From Heterohyrax brucei (Eukaryota; Chordata; Mammalia; Hyracoidea; Procaviidae): DNA of 64,000 nucleotides. Both the position numbers and the translations under genes were made by a program. Of the stretch, positions 1 to 10,869 are shown in pieces. Under the pieces are notes generated by a model, which was not told the DNA's origin, did not search any database, and saw nothing but the letters and a program-made list of their open reading frames with translations. The stretch is taken from the NCBI GenBank assembly GCA_028571685.1, contig CM053143.1:2051501-2115500 (forward strand). The letters are read 5' to 3'. Positions within the stretch are counted from its first letter, which is position 1. Every line of letters begins with the position of its first letter.

Positions 1-1765
1 TGCAGAAAAGGCATTTAAGAAAGTCCACCACCCATTCATGCTAAGAACTCTCAGCAAGATACAGATAGAGGGAAAATTCCTCAATGCAGTACAGTGGGTC
101 TATGCAAAGCCAACTGCGTACATCATCCTGAAAGTAGAGTGACTGAAAGAATTCCCCTTGAGTATGGGAACTAGACAAGGCTGCCCACCCTCACTCACCA
201 CTTTTATTCAACATTGTACTAGAGGATCTGGCCAGAGCAATTAGACAAGACAAAGAAATAAAGGCATCTGCATCATCAAAGAAAATATCCCTATTTGAAG
301 ACGATATGATTGTATATGCAGAGAATCCTAAAGAATTCATAAGTAAACTGCTTGAACTACTAGAAGAGTTCAGCCGGATACAGGGATACAAAATAAAAAT
401 AAGTAAATCAGTAGGATTCCTTTATATAAAGAGATCACTAAGGAAGAAATCGCCAAATCAATACCATTTACTGTAGCCCCTGAGAAGATAAAATACCTAG
501 GAATAATTCTAACTAGAGAAATAAGAGACGTATAGGGAGAGAACCACATGAATTTACTGCAAGAAATCAAGAGAGACTTATATAAATGGAGAAACTTACC
601 CTACTCATGAATTGGAAGACTTAAAATTATGAAAATGCCTATTTTAACCAAGCCAAGCCAAGTGCCGTCAAAGTGATCTACATATACAATGCAATCCCAA
701 TACAAATTCCAGTGTCATTTTCTAATGAGATTGAGAAAAAAAAAAATCATAAAATTTATTTGGAAAGGGAAGAAACCCCAAGTAACTAAAACACTGCTAA
801 AAAGAACACAGTGGGAGACCTCACACTACCCAACTTTAGAACATATTACACTGCCGCAGTAGTCAAAACAGCTTGGTACTGGTACAAAAAGAAACACATA
901 GACCAAGGGAACAGACTTGAGACTACAGAGATGTCACCATCATCCTATTAACAGTTGATATTCGACAAAGGCCCAAAGGTTGTAAACTGGAGTAAAAAGT
1001 GTGTTTTTAGCAAACAGTGTTGGCAAAATTAGATACACATCTGCAAAAAATTGATAGAAGAGCCATATCGTACACCTTACACAAAAACTCAAAATGAATG
1101 GAAGACCTAAATATCAAACCTAAAATGATAACGATCCTACAAGAAAAAGTAGGATCAACAATAGAAGCTGTAATACAGAGCTTAGACAGGCTTCAGAATC
1201 GGCAAACTAAACACAATCAAGAGAAGAGTAAATAGGTAAATGGGAGCCACTAAGAATCAAACACTTTTACTCATCCAAAGACTATCAAAAGCTTAAAAGA
1301 CCACCTAAAGGATGAGAAAACGTCTTGCAACTATACACTGGACTGATATCTAATCTCCGTGATCTACAAGCTATTGCAAAATGTCAACAATAAAAAGGTA
1401 AATAACCCAATTAAGCAATGGGTAAAAGAGATGGACAGACAGTTCAGCAAACAGTACATCCAGACAGCCAAAAGACACGTGAGGAAATGCTCACTATCAT
1501 TAACTATCAGAGAAATCCAAATCAAAACTACAATGAGATATCATCTCACCCGATCAAAGTTGGCCATGATCCAAAAAAGACAGCAATTGTTGGAGATTCT
1601 GTGGAGAGATGGGAACTCTCCTACATTGCTGGTGGGGTTGCAAAATGGTACAACCTCTTTGGAAAGTGATTTGGCACTTTCTTGAATAGCTAGAAATAGG
1701 CATATCATTTGATCCAATAATCCCACTGCTCGGAATATATCATAGAGGAACAAAGCTGTCACATG
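1..1765 (+). pseudogene. L1 ORF2 remnant (RT to C-terminus)
   Basis: ORF2p is the endonuclease/reverse transcriptase that drives target-primed reverse transcription. Recognisable pieces are the RT segment around 90-420 and the C-terminal region around 1359-1685 (residues such as NNPIKQWVKEMDRQF and MRYHLT). The catalytic FADD box appears near 294-305 as F-E-D-D, so the alanine is changed although both aspartates remain. Stops and frame changes break it throughout, so it is dead. The longest open piece is about 108 codons. Confidence 0.85.
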
Positions 1766-2311
1766 AGCAGGTATATGCACACAAATGTTTGTGGCAGCAC
1801 AGTCCACAACGGTAGCAAAAGAAGGAATCAACCCAGATACCCATCAACAAGTGAAAGGATAAACAAACTGTGGTACATGTATATGCATTCAGTGGAACAC
1901 TATGCAAGACAGCATGAGAAAAAGAGTAGTGTAGCTCAAGAACTCTACTGCAAGAGCACATCTGATGGCCCAATGGCCTGGTGGATCCCATGGTAGCATG
2001 GCCCCTAGACCTCCTGCTGCCCCTGCCTAGAAAACACTACTGAGGTCAACTCTTCAGACAAAAATGGACTGGACTTCTGTACACAGTGTGACCACAGTGT
2101 ACTTTATGGTTCTATGCATTTATAGGAGGCTGTCCTACTGGTCCCTTTCTAGATGGGAGAGGAGAAGGTAGGGAGGAGGGGTCAGGAGATTAAGAGGATA
2201 TAAGTACAGAATGAAAAGGAGAACTCTGCTGTACCGGGCAAAGAGAGCAGAAGGAGCTGCAGATAGGCCAGCTTGCAAATCTGATTTTAATTGTATACTT
2301 CATTTAATCAC

Positions 2312-2317
2312 AATAAA
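2312..2317 (+). promoter_or_regulatory. L1 polyadenylation signal AATAAA
   Basis: A canonical hexamer lies at the end of the L1 copy A 3' UTR, followed within a few bases by an A-rich tail. It marks the 3' end of this insertion and so the junction with copy B. Confidence 0.7.
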
Positions 2318-4133
2318 ACAAAAAAGAAAGAAAATTGCATGCCCACCTATCTGCAGCTCCATCTGCTCTCCTCACCTAGTGACAGCTTAATCCTCCTATT
2401 CACTCTATATTTTTAGTATCCTCTTAATGAGCACCTGTCCCCTCCTCTCCATCATCTTCTCTCCCATCTAGAAAGAAACCAGTTGGGCAGCCTGGTATAA
2501 ACATATAGAACCATAAAGTACACACACTATGTGGTCACACTGTGTCCCCAATTCCAGTCCATGCCTGTCTGAAGCATTTACTTCAGTATTGGTTTCTGGT
2601 CAGGGCAAGCAGCAGGTCTAGGGACAATGTTCCCAGGGGACCATCCAGGCTGTTGGACCATTAATTTTGGTCTTTTAATAGAGCTATTGAGCTATGCCTT
2701 TCTTTTTCTCATGTTGCCTCAGGGACTCTACATTGTGTCCCCCATAACAGCTGACCTTGGTGGTGGCCACGCACCATCTGGTATTTCTGGCCTCATGTTG
2801 ATATAATCCCTGATTCGTATGAGTCCTTCTTCCACTTGAGCACTTTCTGCCTTGTGTGTTTTCTGTTCTCAGTCATCATCTGTTCCAGATGAGTTGGGAC
2901 CATTTGGTGTAACTCAGACGGCAGCTTGCTAGCTTTTAAGGCCCCAGACCCCACTCACCAATGTGGAGTGCAGAAGACTCTCTTAACAAAAGACTAGCTG
3001 TGCCACTTGGCCTCTGTGTCCTCTGAAAATGTGATCCCCAGAGCACAATCCGGCTACTCTGTCCTTTGAAATACTGGGTTCAGGGAGTTCAGAAAGTGTT
3101 TCAGTTTATGATGTAGTTCAGTTATGTTGATCGGTTCTCTACTGTGTGCTGTCATTGTTTTCACTTAACCAAACTCATATCTACTATCTAATCTATGACC
3201 GACACCCTCCTCCCCAACCTTGCAGCCATCAAAGTCTTTTCTTCTGTACATAAGTCTATTTTTCAGTCCTTATGGCAGAGGTCTCATACAATACATGTTC
3301 TTTTGCTGCTGAATGATTTCACCAGGCATAATGTCTTCTAGTTGAAACCAGGTTATGAGATGCTTCCTAAAGTCATCGTTGTTCGTTATCATTGCATAGA
3401 GTTCCATTGAGTATGTGTACCTCAGCTTGTTTATGATTCTTCTGTTGATGGGCACCTAGGTTGGTCACATCTTTTTACTATTGTGGACAGTGCTGCAGGA
3501 AACACTAGTGTGCAAGTATCTGTTCATGTGACCACCTTTATTTATGTAGGATATATTCCAAGCAGTAGGATTGCTAGATAATATGGTATTTCTATTTCTA
3601 TTTCTAGCTTTTTAAGGAATTGCCACATTGCTTTCCAAAGAGGTTATACCATTTTACATTCCCACCAGCAGTGTAGAAAAGATCTAATCTCGCTGCAGCC
3701 TCTCTGGTATTTGTTATTTTGTGATTTTTGGATTATTGTCAACCTTGTAGGGGTGAGATGGTATCTCATCGTAGTTTTGATTTGGATTTCTCTGATAGTT
3801 AATGATCGTGAGCACTTCCTCCTGTGTCTTTTGGCTGCATGAATGTCTTCTTTGGTGAAGTTTCTATCCACTTCTTTTCCCCATTGCTTAATTGGGTTAT
3901 TGAACATTTTCTTGTTGACATTTTGTAGGACCTTGTAGATTATGGAAATCTGATGTCGATCCAAGATGTAGTTGCCAAATACTTTTTTTTCCCATTCAAA
4001 GACTTCTGATAAAGTCTTTGGATGAGCAATATTGCTTGATTTGTAGTAGTTCCCTTTATCTATTTTCTCTTCTATTGATCATACTTTGTCAGATTTTGTA
4101 GTCTGTCTAAGCTGTGTATTAGAACTTCCATTG

Positions 4134-4157
4134 ACGGCACCTGGCTTGGCTGGCTTG
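4134..4157 (+). repeat. Micro-insertion with SINE/RTE-like tail sequence
   Basis: Related L1 copies read straight from CCATTG into TTGATCC here. This copy has about 24 extra bases containing ACGGCACCTGGCTTGGCTGG, the tail shared with other micro-insertions in the window. The flanking duplication is at most TTG, so it is only weakly supported as a retroposon on its own. Confidence 0.5.
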
Positions 4158-6549
4158 TTGATCCCATATTTTTTTGCATGATCTTTATCATTTCAGGTTT
4201 GGTATTTAGGTCTTTGATCCGTTTTGAGTTAACTTTTGAGTAAGATGTGAGTTATTGGTCTTGTTTCAGTTTTTTGCTGGTGGACATCCAGTTTTGCTAA
4301 CACCATTTGTTAAAGAGATTTTTTTTTTTTTTTTTTGGCAAATGTCAACGGTTCATAAAATGATGGTGGCATCTCTGGGGTCTCAAGTCTGTTCCATTGG
4401 TCTATATGTTTCCTTTTGTACCAGGACCAGACTGTTTTGCCTACTGTGGCAGTGTAATAAGTCCTAAGGCCAGATAATGTGAGGCCTCCTACTGTGTTCC
4501 TCTTCTTCAGTAGTGTTTTGCTTATCTAGGTTTTCTCCCCTTTCCAAACAAAGTTAGAGATTTTTTTCTACATCTCATTGAAAAATGACACTGGAATTTG
4601 CATTGGGATTGCATTGCATAAGCAGATCACCTTGGGTAAAATAGACATTTTCACAATTTCAAGTCCTCCAATCCATGGGCAGGGTAGGTTTTCCCCATTT
4701 ATGTAAGTCTCTTTTGATTTCTTCCAATAAGGTCTTGTAGTTCTCTGTACATCTTATATTTCTCTAGCTAGAATTATTCCTAGGTATTTTATCTTCTTGG
4801 GAGCTATAGTAAATGGCATTTATATGGTGATTTCTTCTTTAATGATTTCTTTGTTGGTATAAAGGAATCCTATAAGAGTTACTTATGTTTTTTTTGTATC
4901 CTGATACTTTGCTGAACTCTCCTATTAGCTCAAGTAGTTTACTTATCGATTGTTTAGGATTCTCTGTGTATAAAATCTTATCATTTCCAAATAGGGAGAT
5001 TTTTTGCTTCTTTGTTGATGTGGGTACCCTTTATTTCTTTGTCTTGTCTAATTGCCCCAGCTAGTACCTCCAGTACAATGTTGAATAGAAGTGGTGATAG
5101 TGGGCATCCTTATCTAGTTCCTGTTCTCAAGGGGATTTTTTTCAGTCTCTCTCCATTCAGGATGACGTAGGTGGTTGGCTTCACTTAGATGCCCCATATT
5201 GCATTGAGAAATTTCCCCTCCACTCTTATTTTGCTGACAAGTTTTAGCATGAAAGTGGGGTGGACTTTGGTGAATGTCTTTTATGCATCAATTGACAAAA
5301 TTAGATGATTCTTAACCTTTGTACTATTTTTGTAGTTGATCACTTTAATTGTTTTTCTGACGTTGAACTAGCCTTGCATCCCTGGTATGAATCCAACTTG
5401 GCCACTAGAATTAGTTTGTTTTATATGTTGTTTAATTCTATTGACTAGGATTTTGTTGAATATTTTTGCATCTATGTTCTTGAATGATATTGGTCTCTAA
5501 TTTTTTTGTGTATGTGAAATCTTTTCCTGATTTTTCTATCAGGGTTATGCTGGCTTCACAGAATGAATTTGGGAGTATTCCATACCTTTCTATGCTGTGA
5601 AATAGCCTCAGTGGTGTTGAAGATAACTCTTCTCCAAAAGTTTGGTAGAATGATCTGGTGAAGCCATCCCGGCCAGGACTTTTTTGGTTGATAGTTTTTT
5701 GATGACATTTTCAATCTCCTTCTTTGTGATGGGTTTATTATGTTGTTCTTTGTTCTTTATTACGTTTTTCCTTGTAATAGTTTTGGTAAGTCATGTTAAT
5801 CTAAAAATTCTTCCATTTCCTGCAGCTCTCCAAATCTGCTACAGTCTTTTGTCATATTCTGTTCTGGTATTTTTTTATTTCAGTTCTGTCTGTTGTGACA
5901 TCTCCAATTTCCTTTCTTTTCAGATTGTTTACTCAGTTTTCTTCTGTAATTTTAACCAATGATTTATCAAATTTGTTGATCTTTTGGAAAAAACAGATAC
6001 TGGTTTGGTTTTGTTTATTCCCAATTGGTCTTCTGTTCTCTAATTCATTTAGTTCTGCACTAATCTTTGTGATCTGTTTTGTTCTGGTGCCTGTGATGTT
6101 CCTCTGTTGCTGTCTTTCTACTTGTTCAAGCAGTAGGGTTAATTCTTTGGTTTATGCCCTTTTTCATTCTGGATGTGTGCATTTATAGAGATAAAGTGAC
6201 CTATCAGCACTGCTTTTGCTGTGTTCCATAGGTTCTGGTAGAATGTGTTTTCATTCTCATTTGATTCCATAAATTTCTCCTTTTTGTGTTTTATTTCTTG
6301 TGAGGTTTTGAACAAGATGTTCAGTTTCCATGACTTAATATTTCTACTGATTTTTTTTCTGCAATTAATTTCATATTTTATGACTTTGTAATCCAAGAAG
6401 ATGCTTTAGAGTAATTCAGTAGTTTGGATTTTGTTGAGACTCACTTTATATCCTAGCTCATGATCTATTCTGGGAAATGTTCCATGTGCACTGGAGAAGA
6501 AGGTATACTTATCTGTTGATGAGAAAAACACTCTGTGTATGTTGATAAT

Positions 6550-7074
6550 TGTTTTAGTCAGCTAGGGCTGCTCTAACAATAATGCCACCGAGTGGACAGC
6601 TCTAACAAAGGAAAGTTTATTCTTACATAGTCCAGTAGGCTGCAAGTCCATATTCAGGGTGTCCACTCCAGGGGAAGGCTTTTCCTCTTGTTGGCTCTGG
6701 AGGAAAGTCCGATATTGCATCAGTCTTTGTCCAGGGAGCATCTTGGCGTAGGAGCCTCAGGTCTGAAGGATGTGCTCTTCTCCTGGTGCAGATTTATTGA
6801 TGGTGTGAGGTTCCCGATTCTCTGCTTGCTTCTCTTGCCTTTTATCTCTTGCAGGCTGAAAGGATTAAGGGTGGGGCAAGCCGTACTCCAGGGAAACTCC
6901 CTTTACAGTGGACCAGGGAGGTGATCTTATAAAGGGATTTACAGTCCCACCTTAATCCTTTAACATACAGCATAGGAAAACCACAAAGTGGAGGACAGTC
7001 ACAAGATACTGGGAATCATGGCACAGCCACATGCCTACACATATTTTTGGAGGGACACAATTCAATCCATGACA
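6550..7074 (-). mobile_element. Solo LTR, ERVL/MaLR-like family
   Basis: The insertion interrupts L1 copy B. It starts TGTTTTAGTCAGC and ends ATCCATGACA, and is bracketed by a perfect 5-bp duplication ATAAT (6545-6549 and 7075-7079). On the minus strand the 5' end reads TGTCATGGATTGAATTGTG, shared with the LTRs at 7210, 55732 and 57951. No internal retroviral sequence is present, so it is a solo LTR left by recombination. The subfamily name is not assigned; the 5-bp duplication and the LTR start fit ERVL/MaLR elements. Confidence 0.85.
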
Positions 7075-7209
7075 ATAATGTAGTTGGTTAATTGTTGCAA
7101 TAACATCTGTATGTTCACTGAACTTTTTTCTGGATGATCTGAAAGTGGAGAGTTGACGTCTCCAACTATTATTGTGGAGTGATTTATCTCACTTTTCGGT
7201 GTTTTTGGT

Positions 7210-7665
7210 TGTCTTAGTCACATAGTACTGCTCTAACAGAAAATACCAAGAGTGGAAGGCTTCATGAAGAGAAATTTTTATTGTTAAAGTCTGGTAAGCT
7301 GCAAATCCATTAACAAGTTACAAGTCCATTCAACAAGAGGACTTATCACAGTCCAGTAGGCTAAGTCCAAAATCAAGATAGAGCATCTTGGCACAGGAAC
7401 CTGAGTTCCAAAGGACATTCTCTGCTCTCAGTGCTGCTTTCTTGATAGTGCGAAGTTTCCAATGCTGTTGCTCACTTCTCTCCCTTATGTCCTACAAGCT
7501 TGTAGCTTGAATCCTGCCTCATTAACACAACTGCAGCCAATTCTCTATCATCAGTATCACAGAGGCAGGATTCACAACTCATGGGAGGAATGGCACCATA
7601 TCAGAACTCCTAGTGAGTCAAATCAGTGCATACATTTTGGGGGGGACACAATTTAATCCATGACA
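7210..7665 (-). mobile_element. Second solo LTR of the same family
   Basis: It starts TGTCTTAGTCAC and ends TTTAATCCATGACA, in the same orientation as the LTR at 6550-7074 and only about 136 bp away. The bases between are L1 sequence (endonuclease region), so this is a separate insertion. The flanks TTGGT and TCAGT are a poor match (3 of 5), so the target duplication has decayed or was never perfect. Confidence 0.8.
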
Positions 7666-8310
7666 TCAGTGTTTGTTTGATGTATTTAGATGCTCTGTTA
7701 CTGGGTGCATAAATACTTAATATTGCTAAGCCCTGCTTATATACTGAAACTTTCAACAGTAAATTGTTAACATCACCCATGATGGTGGATTCTACATTAA
7801 AGTTATTTTATATGAAATTTCTACTGCCAGTCTTACTCTTCTTTGTATGTTGTTGTCTTGGTATATATTTTTCTATCCTTTGATTTTCAGTTTGTTGATA
7901 TCTTTGAGTCTTAGTTGTGTTTCCTATAAGAAGCATATAGATGGATTGTGTCTTTTCCTCAAGGATGTCACTTGCTGATTCTTTATTCAATCCATTTACA
8001 TGAAGAGTAATTATTGATAGCTATGAGTTTAGTGCTGTCATTTTGATGCATTTATCTTTGTGTTGTTGATGTTTTCTATGTTGCTGTTAATCTTCTGTTC
8101 TGGGTCATTCTTTACGGGTTGACTTTTCATCTTTTCTAGTGTTAGTTTTATGTTTGTTGAAATGCCTGTATAATTTTTCTTTTTTGATATGTTACACTGT
8201 TATTTTGTTTGGCAGCTACCTCTGTTATCTCCCTTACTATTCTAAGTTTAAACCAGAATTTAACTTGGGCATATCTTTTTAATTTCCTATTCCATCTGAA
8301 AGCATTATAC

Positions 8311-9354
8311 CTACTTTAATGTATCTCTCTTTTTAGTTTGCTGATGCCATAGTTTTTGTCGTATGATCACTGATTCCCTTCTTTTAATGTTGTAGATTTG
8401 AAGGAGCTTTGTGACTTCCCTAACTGAACAGGATTCTGGGTGCTGTATCCTGTGTTGCTTCCTTAAGTAGACATTTGCTGTTTTTCTTTTTTCAGGAAAG
8501 ACCTTTTTATCTTTTAGTTTTGGTTTGGTATCTACAATGTCTCTAAGCTTCTGTTTATTTGTGAATGCCTTAATTTCATCTTCATATTTGAGACACAATT
8601 TTCCGGGATATATAATTCTTTCTGGAAGTTTTTTGCCTTTAAGACTTTGAATGTGTCATCCCACTGCCTTCTTGCCAACATTGTTTCTGCTGAGAATTCA
8701 GATGAAAGCCTACAAGTCTTCCCTCTGAATGTTAGCTTCTCTTTAAGCCTCCCTGCCTTCAAGAGCCTGTCTTTATGTTTCATTTTATTAAGCCTGATTA
8801 TAATATATCTTGGTGTGTTTCTTTTGGGGTCTAGTTTTTGTGGTGTTCAATAAGCATCTTGGATATGTATGTTCTCTTGTTTCATAATTTCAGGAAGTTT
8901 TCTCAGCAACTCTATAAGAGTACTCTCTGATTTTCAGCTATCACTCCCTGTTCAGGAAGTCCACTGATTTGTAGATAATTCTTCTTAATAGAGTCCCACA
9001 TTTTTCTCAATGTTTCTTCATTTTCCTTATTTCTTTTCTCTGATTTTTCCTCATAAGTGTTGGTGTCAGTTGCTCTATCCTCAAGCTCAGTAACTCTGCC
9101 TTGCATTTCTTCAATTCTGGTCTTTTGGCTTTTCAGTGAATTATCTAATTCTGTGGTTTTATGATCTTCTAGATTTCAGATTGTTAATGTTCCATCAGTT
9201 CAAATAGTTTACTTAATTTTTCATTTTGTTCTGCTGAATTTTGTTAAATCTCTAGGACTCTATACCCATTTTTTTGTACCTGACCTTGGATAGTTTCATA
9301 ATGAATTTTTTCGAGTGCTTATTTTGGGAGTTTTCTGGAGCCATGGTGGACTGT
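8311..9354 (-). pseudogene. L1 ORF1 remnant (copy B)
   Basis: ORF1p is the L1 RNA-binding chaperone that trimerises through a coiled coil. The ATG at 9352-9354 sits in a strong CCACCATGG context. A charged, heptad-like stretch lies at 8912-9106 (LEDRATDTNTYEEKSEKRNK). The C-terminal domain is clear at 8532-8783, with LTFRGKTCRLSSEFSAET and RRQWDDTFKVLK, and continues at 8311-8598. The frame changes between these pieces and stops occur near the N-terminus, so it is inactive. Length is close to a normal ORF1 (about 1 kb). Confidence 0.85.
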
Positions 9355-10480
9355 TCCTTTAAATTGTTAGTTATAGATTGTTGCCTTCATGCCATCTAGA
9401 AGCTGTTCAGATTCTCTAGTGTTACCTCAACAGGAGCTGAGGGGAGTTGGTCACCAGCCTCCTATGTGTACTCTAGTTATTGGCTCCAAGTGGACCCTCT
9501 GGATTGGCAGTCTCTGCCTCCTGGCTGCCAAATATGGCTCCTGACTTATGGACTCATGGGTAGGGGGGTATCATCTGATGCTATGATGTGAATCAGTGAA
9601 ATCTGGATGATATGCTACCAGACTGCTTAGCAGTCGGTCTCCATGTGGTTTCATTTAAGGAAAGGTACTTTACTGCTAAGCAATGAGCTGTCCCACAGCT
9701 GCCAGAATCAATCAAGCCTTCAGGTGGGGCAAGCCCCACCTTCCGGCTGACAACAGATGTACTTTGTAGGCTATCCCAGATACATTGATATGATTCAAAT
9801 CAGGGAAGGGTTATGGCCTTTCTGCAGTTCTCTGCCAGACTTCACCTGTAACTCTAGGCACCACCATCCTAAACACAGCTTTTCTGCTGGAGATATACTT
9901 TCCACACAGACACTGCTTCTCAGCATGAGAATTAGCCCCAGCTATGTCCTCTAGGTAGATGACTCTGGTGTTTTGCTGACCAAGATGGAATCCCTTCTCA
10001 GCAACCTTTCCTGCAGTGATTCAGCAGTACCCATGTTGCAGTTCAGAGGAGAGAAGGAAGAGGGGCACTGGTGTCTTTGGTCAGCAACTGGAGCTAGGAT
10101 CTCTGGATTTGGCTGTCTCAAGCACAGTCTCTCTGCTGAGGGATACGCTGTTTATTTAAGCAATGTCATTCAGTCTAGTAACCAGCTCATGCCAGGCTCA
10201 CAGATTCATCAGTCCCAGCCCCAACACGCCAGTTAACGAAGAAGTTGTCTGTACCTGTAATCCTTTCAGACAATGTGCCAGCAGAAGCAGGACTCAATGC
10301 ACCCCCACCTCACCTCCAACAGAGGTAGTTTCCTCCTGCCTGTCACCAAGTCCAGTCTCACAATCCTACACGAGATCTTGGGTCTCCCAGCATGTCCACA
10401 CTGCTGCATTCAATTATTGTTCTAGGCCTTAGTTCTCAGTGAGAACTGGGGAAATGTGTATAGTCTGCTATCTTGACCCC
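9355..10480 (-). promoter_or_regulatory. L1 5' UTR/promoter region (copy B)
   Basis: This segment, of rather higher GC than the ORFs, lies between the ORF1 start and the element 5' end and is colinear with 25531-26335. L1 5' UTRs hold an internal Pol II promoter (family knowledge). No specific factor site is claimed. Some internal stretches are repeated in degenerate form. Confidence 0.6.
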
Positions 10481-10869
10481 ACCTCAGAGTGACTTTTTCA
10501 TTGCAAATACCTTTTCACCCATATATATGCTGACTATACATGTGAACCTGACCCAGTAGAATCAAATTGACTATATCTGTGGAAAGAGATGATGGAAAAT
10601 CTGAATATCATCAGTCAGAAGAAGGCCAGGGGCTGACTGCAGATCAGACCATCAATTCCTCATATGCAAGTTGAAGTTAAAACTGAAGTACATCACAATG
10701 AGTTTATGAGAGCCAAAGCTTGATGTTGAATAAGTCTATGCCATCTTCATTTACAGACCATCACAAGAATACATTTGACATATTGAGCATTAATGACAAG
10801 ACCAGATTAGCTGTAGAATGACATTAAGCACATCATACAAACAGAAAGCAAGAGGTCATTAAAAAGATA

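Larger units (their letters stand above)
1..2328 (+). mobile_element. L1 LINE, 3' half (copy A), runs off left edge
   Basis: Reading on the plus strand gives degenerate L1 ORF2 from reverse transcriptase onward, then an L1 3' UTR from about 1980 and a short A-rich tail with AATAAA at 2312-2317. The 5' part lies outside the window. The same 3' UTR recurs at 15640-16011 and 54030-55003 and, inverted, at 2330, 19430 and 44340, which makes it the local L1 family signature. A CCAAG-rich micro-insertion sits near 650-668. The copy ends directly against the 3' end of copy B, which faces the other way. Confidence 0.9.
3270..8041 (-). pseudogene. L1 ORF2 remnant (copy B)
   Basis: Degenerate ORF2 reads right to left. 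Its start ATG appears kept at 8039-8041, matching the position of the start in the L1 at 50297. The endonuclease region (roughly 7900-6350) is split by two LTRs, and the RT region lies around 5700-4700. The C-terminal region ends near 3270, where open pieces at 3644-3964 and 3270-3455 match the L1 C-terminus. Many stops and indels show it cannot be translated. A 24-base micro-insertion interrupts it near 4134-4157. Confidence 0.85.
2330..10480 (-). mobile_element. L1 LINE, near full length (copy B), with two LTR insertions
   Basis: On the minus strand the order is 5' UTR (about 10480 to 9355), ORF1, ORF2 and 3' UTR ending near 2330. Removing the two LTRs (6550-7074 and 7210-7665) leaves about 7.1 kb, the length expected for a full L1. 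The right-hand end matches the 5' end of the copy at 19430-26335, so the 5' end looks complete. The 3' end lacks a poly-T stretch and begins inside the 3' UTR, joined directly to the A tail of copy A. Confidence 0.9.

Noticed and set aside
7075..7209. Possible provirus with LTRs at 6550 and 7210
   Set aside because: The 135 bp between is L1 sequence and far too short for an internal region, so they are separate solo LTRs.
9973..10432. Overlapping plus frames of 87 and 89 codons
   Set aside because: They lie antisense in the L1 copy B 5' UTR and match no known family; the less AT-rich composition explains the lack of stops.
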